This document shows positions 15,302-17,998 of a stretch of 17,998 bases of DNA, piece after piece. The DNA is taken from assembly GCA_018399855.1 (NCBI GenBank), contig JAGYNX010000012.1, positions 1 through 17,998 of the forward strand, given 5' to 3'. A model generated the notes under the pieces. That model saw nothing but the letters and a program-made list of their open reading frames with translations, searched no databases and was not told where the DNA came from. The DNA comes from Spirochaetota bacterium (GTDB lineage Bacteria; Spirochaetota; UBA4802; UB4802). The position numbers were made by a program, and so were the translations under genes. The first letter of the stretch is position 1, and every line of letters starts with the position of its first letter.

Positions 15302-16306
15302 CTACATATGTTTCAAAAGCCTCCGGGCTTCCTTGTTCTCTGAATCCGTAACGAGGACTTCGCTTAAAATCGATCTTGCCCTGTTAACATTTCCCATAGC
15401 TGAATAATTTTTACTTATCCATATTTTGCATTGTGAATCCTGAGTATCAATATCAAGAGCATGTTGAAAATGCTCAAGGGATTCATTATATAACGACCTG
15501 GCGAAATAGATTTTCCCAAGGGCAACATGAACATCTTTTATAGTATTGCTGTCCTTTGAGTTATCCAGTATTTTCTTGTATTCCATAATGGCGTTGGTAT
15601 ATTTGTCAGCATGGGCATAGGCAGAAGCAAGAAATAAACGACCATCACCGCTGTCAAAAATATTTCCACAAGCTTTAAGCAATTCAATCCCTTCATCAAT
15701 GTTATTGCTTTTAATGGCAATAATAGAATAAAAACGTATATCCATGTATGAGAGTGTTCTATGGGGAGTAATAATTTTAAAGGCACATTTATATATATCA
15801 TCAATGGAATAGTAACGGTTATAATAAAGTGACTTCACCAGCACCATACGCTGGGGATCACTTATTGCCGTTTTACCCCCCAGTGCGATACCCTTGTTCA
15901 TAAATTTAATTGAATTGTTAAAAGCCTGCCTTGACTCCTCTGTCATATTTTCTCGTATAGCATCCCTGTCGAAAAGCGCAACCATGGGCATGTTAACAAG
16001 CGCAGATCCATAGTTGTAATAACATGAGCCAAGTAAAAAATATGCATCAGCAGAGACCGGGTGTTCCTCTGCATACCTGGATGCCGCACCGCATAGTTCC
16101 TTCATGTGTTTTACGCGTAGTTCTGCCTTCGAAATACCGCGTGCTTCTTCCAATCGCTCTACAAGCTTTCCGTAAGTGAATTTCCAGAAAAAAACATATT
16201 GCCGGTAGTTATACCCCAGGTATCCCATCGAGGTGAGTATCAACAGCCATATAATTACAATATATATTCTACGGTTACTTCTCTTGGATTTATAACGATA
16301 ATACAT
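15302..16306 (-). CDS. Single-pass membrane protein with TPR repeats, unknown function
   Basis: A 334-residue protein with a short basic N-terminus (MYYRYKSKRSNRR), one membrane segment at about 13-34 and a long soluble part that the positive-inside rule places outside the cytoplasm. TPR-like units are seen at about 80-100, 188-215, 221-249, 256-290 and 293-325, the clearest being VHVALGKIYFARSLYNESLE and FQHALDID. The middle (105-185) is helical-looking without clear repeat. Such proteins usually serve as scaffolds for envelope complexes. The gene begins 2 bases after the stop of the acidic membrane protein and ends 206 bases before mreB. A role in envelope or wall growth is guessed from position only. 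Confidence 0.8.
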   Translation of the reverse strand: MYYRYKSKRSNRRIYIVIIWLLILTSMGYLGYNYRQYVFFWKFTYGKLVERLEEARGISKAELRVKHMKELCGAASRYAEEHPVSADAYFLLGSCYYNYGSALVNMPMVALFDRDAIRENMTEESRQAFNNSIKFMNKGIALGGKTAISDPQRMVLVKSLYYNRYYSIDDIYKCAFKIITPHRTLSYMDIRFYSIIAIKSNNIDEGIELLKACGNIFDSGDGRLFLASAYAHADKYTNAIMEYKKILDNSKDSNTIKDVHVALGKIYFARSLYNESLEHFQHALDIDTQDSQCKIWISKNYSAMGNVNRARSILSEVLVTDSENKEARRLLKHM

Positions 16307-16308
16307 TT

Positions 16309-16968
16309 TTAAATACCAGTAGTTATTAAATTATCCAATTGTGAAATCAAATTATCAGGTACCCTGTTTGAATCCCTGAACAATATTACACGGGCTACAT
16401 CCACACTCTTTATGATCAATACAATGTAATTCTTGCCAGCATACACCCTGTCAATTTTGTTAAAATCGAACCTGTATAATCGCTTATCCACACGCAGGTT
16501 GATACCATCCTGAAATACTTCTATTGTTCCTTCTCCAACCCTGGTAAAACGTGACACGTCCTCCGCGTTAATATCGGCATCATGTTCCACACCTTCTATA
16601 GATATTCGCTCGGGGTCTTCATACAATATCACGTTGCTCACCGGGTGTTCTGTAACTGTATCGGCACTTTTTTCATTATCATCAACATGGATATCTTCAA
16701 CCTCATACATGTCTACATCAAGCAAGTCTTCATCACCAAGCAAGTCTTCATGGTCAATCAGGGTGAAATCATCAAACTCGTTTTCCAGCTCTGCTGAAAT
16801 ACTTCCTGCATGTGGAACTGTATCATGCCCTGTACTTTTGACTTCATCCATTGGCGGGACATATCTGTCTGAGGGAGGACGGGACCTGCTTATCTCGTTT
16901 TCGAAAAAGAGTGAGTACAGCAACAGCACCACTCCGGCAGCTATCAGCGCCATACTAGCATATAGCAT
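16309..16968 (-). CDS. Acidic single-pass membrane protein, unknown function
   Basis: I do not recognise this 219-residue protein. It has an N-terminal hydrophobic segment at about 4-21, then a low-complexity, strongly acidic linker at about 55-108 containing the near-repeat EDLLGDEDLL, and a C-terminal beta-rich domain at about 112-219 (EGTIEVFQDGINLRVDKRLY, RVYAGKNYIVLIIKS, VARVILFRDSN) that could be PH-like. The ATG has AAAGG 12 bases upstream, a long spacing. A plausible promoter lies in the gap before it. The TPR membrane gene follows after 2 bases, so the pair is probably one transcript and perhaps one complex. Confidence 0.75.
   Translation of the reverse strand: MLYASMALIAAGVVLLLYSLFFENEISRSRPPSDRYVPPMDEVKSTGHDTVPHAGSISAELENEFDDFTLIDHEDLLGDEDLLDVDMYEVEDIHVDDNEKSADTVTEHPVSNVILYEDPERISIEGVEHDADINAEDVSRFTRVGEGTIEVFQDGINLRVDKRLYRFDFNKIDRVYAGKNYIVLIIKSVDVARVILFRDSNRVPDNLISQLDNLITTGI
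16719..16751 (+). repeat. Short direct repeat in the acidic linker
   Basis: CAAGCAAGTCTTCAT occurs exactly at 16719-16733 and again at 16737-16751, a period of 18 bases. On the coding (minus) strand this gives two copies of the EDLL peptide. It suggests recent local duplication in the acidic linker. Confidence 0.8.
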
Positions 16969-17028
16969 AAATGTATTAACCTTTATATTCAGATATTAAG
17001 ACACAGTTCGGACATAATACGGTTAAAA

Positions 17029-17057
17029 ATTTTCAAACATGGGAGTTGTAAAGTCAA
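17029..17057 (-). promoter_or_regulatory. Candidate promoter for the acidic/TPR membrane pair
   Basis: On the minus strand TTGACT (17052-17057, five of six) and GAAAAT (17029-17034, four of six) are 17 bases apart. The predicted transcript would begin about 55 bases before the ATG at 16968. It lies in the 109-base gap after the methyltransferase gene. Confidence 0.45.
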
Positions 17058-17077
17058 GGATATTTCTTTTTTTCAGA

Positions 17078-17998
17078 TCAGGTTTCAGGACGCCAGAACC
17101 CCACCTTCAAATATGGCTCATCTCTCCATGGAAAATCATCAGACTCATTTGCAATAAAGAGCAGCTCCCAGTTGTCCGGGTGAAATGATCGATATTCTTC
17201 TTCACTGACAGAAACACTGTTAACTGAAGTCAGGATATATCCTTCTTCACACAGCTTTGCAAGATGTGGAACAGTTCGACCGAAATCCTGCTGCACACTG
17301 AATGTTTTTTTCTTATTCCGGGCAAAGGTGGGGGGATCAAATACAATAAATGAAAATTGTTTCTGATTTTTAGAAAAGATCTTCATCCACTCTATGGCAT
17401 CACCATATACAAAATCCCTGTCATCAATCGGCAGATCGTTCAACCTGTAATTATCCCTGGCACGGCGAAGCACTGTTCTGGACAGGTCAACATTTACCGC
17501 GCTGTCCATTCCATTTTTCAACGCGTGAACGGAAAACTGCCCCGTGTAACTGAAAAAATTACACATGGAACCACCATCAGAATATATGTCCTTCAACCTT
17601 TCCCGCACCTCTCTCATGTCTAAAAACAGTCCGGTGTTCTGCCCCTTTAAAAGATCAACATATACCTTCACACCATTTTGCATAACAGGATACCGGGCTG
17701 GTGGCAAAGAACCCATCACCAGTTCACTCTCTCTTATACTGGCAATATTTTCCGGATCTTTTACCCTTGTACGGTTCTTCAACAATATTCCGTCAATGGG
17801 CAGGCGTGACTTATCCACGGCCTCGCTTACTGCCGCATTGATAGTTGCCTTTTCCAGGTACAGGTTATCATCAAAGAACTGCGTGAGAATGAATCTGTCA
17901 TACATATCAATTGTAATCCCATCAACCCCGTCACCCTGGCCATTGCACAGGCGAAAGGCGGAATTACTCCCGTCATTTAAAATATGCTCACGGCGTCG
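17078..17998 (-). CDS. RlmI/RlmK-type SAM-dependent 23S rRNA methyltransferase (5' truncated)
   Basis: The frame stays open through the right edge, so the ATG at 17905 is internal. The 31 extra codons read in frame as family sequence (FRLCNGQGDGVDGITIDMYD). About 306 residues are visible, and a PUA-like N-terminal domain would lie outside. Features: GLFLDMREVRERL, SAM motif I CNFFSYTGQFSVHAL, the acidic-end motif VNVDLSRTVLRRARDNYRLN, and motif IV FDPPTFARNKKKTFSVQQDF. The later motif, which in RlmI (m5C) carries cysteines as TCSCS, reads TSVNS here, so the catalytic cysteines appear absent. DPPTF with TFSVQQD, and the Asn in the later motif, resemble RlmK (m7G) instead. The target base is therefore undecided. 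Confidence 0.88.
   Translation of the reverse strand, partial: RRREHILNDGSNSAFRLCNGQGDGVDGITIDMYDRFILTQFFDDNLYLEKATINAAVSEAVDKSRLPIDGILLKNRTRVKDPENIASIRESELVMGSLPPARYPVMQNGVKVYVDLLKGQNTGLFLDMREVRERLKDIYSDGGSMCNFFSYTGQFSVHALKNGMDSAVNVDLSRTVLRRARDNYRLNDLPIDDRDFVYGDAIEWMKIFSKNQKQFSFIVFDPPTFARNKKKTFSVQQDFGRTVPHLAKLCEEGYILTSVNSVSVSEEEYRSFHPDNWELLFIANESDDFPWRDEPYLKVGFWRPET

Overview
The window is bacterial chromosomal DNA, low-GC by eye (about 40%), with densely packed genes. Nearly everything after position 1790 lies on the minus strand. Several features recall spirochaetes: a RodA of 440 residues with an extra internal segment, a small TPR protein ending in a DWDGVF motif, a short STAS-only protein, a bactofilin, and single-pass TPR membrane proteins next to the mre genes. 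The assignment to a Spirochaetota-like organism is an inference with modest confidence. A deltaproteobacterial or other Gram-negative lineage is not excluded. I saw no tRNA, rRNA, CRISPR array, phage gene or transposase.

Layout. (1) 1-1766, plus strand: the 3' end of a respiratory redox operon. It holds a 4Fe-4S electron-transfer subunit, cut by the window edge, and a 10-helix NrfD/HybB-type membrane subunit, closed by a strong hairpin terminator. (2) 1794-4667, minus strand: rtcB (RNA ligase) and archease (its activator), then folD with a possible promoter of its own. (3) 4743-8573, minus strand: a probable operon of seven genes. In transcription order they are a small CxxC/CxxC protein, queC, comF, a STAS anti-anti-sigma-like protein, a polyprenyl diphosphate synthase, a small TPR protein and a bactofilin, ending at a hairpin terminator. 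(4) 8574-8875: about 300 bases without a gene, mostly filled by a palindromic element of about 190 bp with 27-bp perfect inverted ends. (5) 8876-9334: an unidentified four-helix membrane protein with its own candidate promoter. (6) 9514-15095, minus strand: the rod-shape (elongasome) operon mreB-mreC-mreD-mrdA(PBP2)-rodA, tightly packed. (7) 15302-16968, minus strand: two unrecognised single-pass membrane proteins, one acidic and one with TPRs, directly upstream of mreB. (8) 17078-17998, minus strand: a 5'-incomplete RlmI/RlmK-type rRNA methyltransferase.

The clearest functional units are the elongasome operon (cell-wall elongation), the RtcB-archease pair (RNA ligation or repair) and the redox module (membrane electron transfer to or from quinone). 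Polyprenyl diphosphate synthesis could supply quinone tails to that respiratory chain. No obviously new multi-gene system is evident. The best candidates for a second look are the unknown membrane pair next to mreB, the cysteine-less RlmI/K-like methyltransferase, the palindromic repeat element, and the small CxxC protein upstream of queC.
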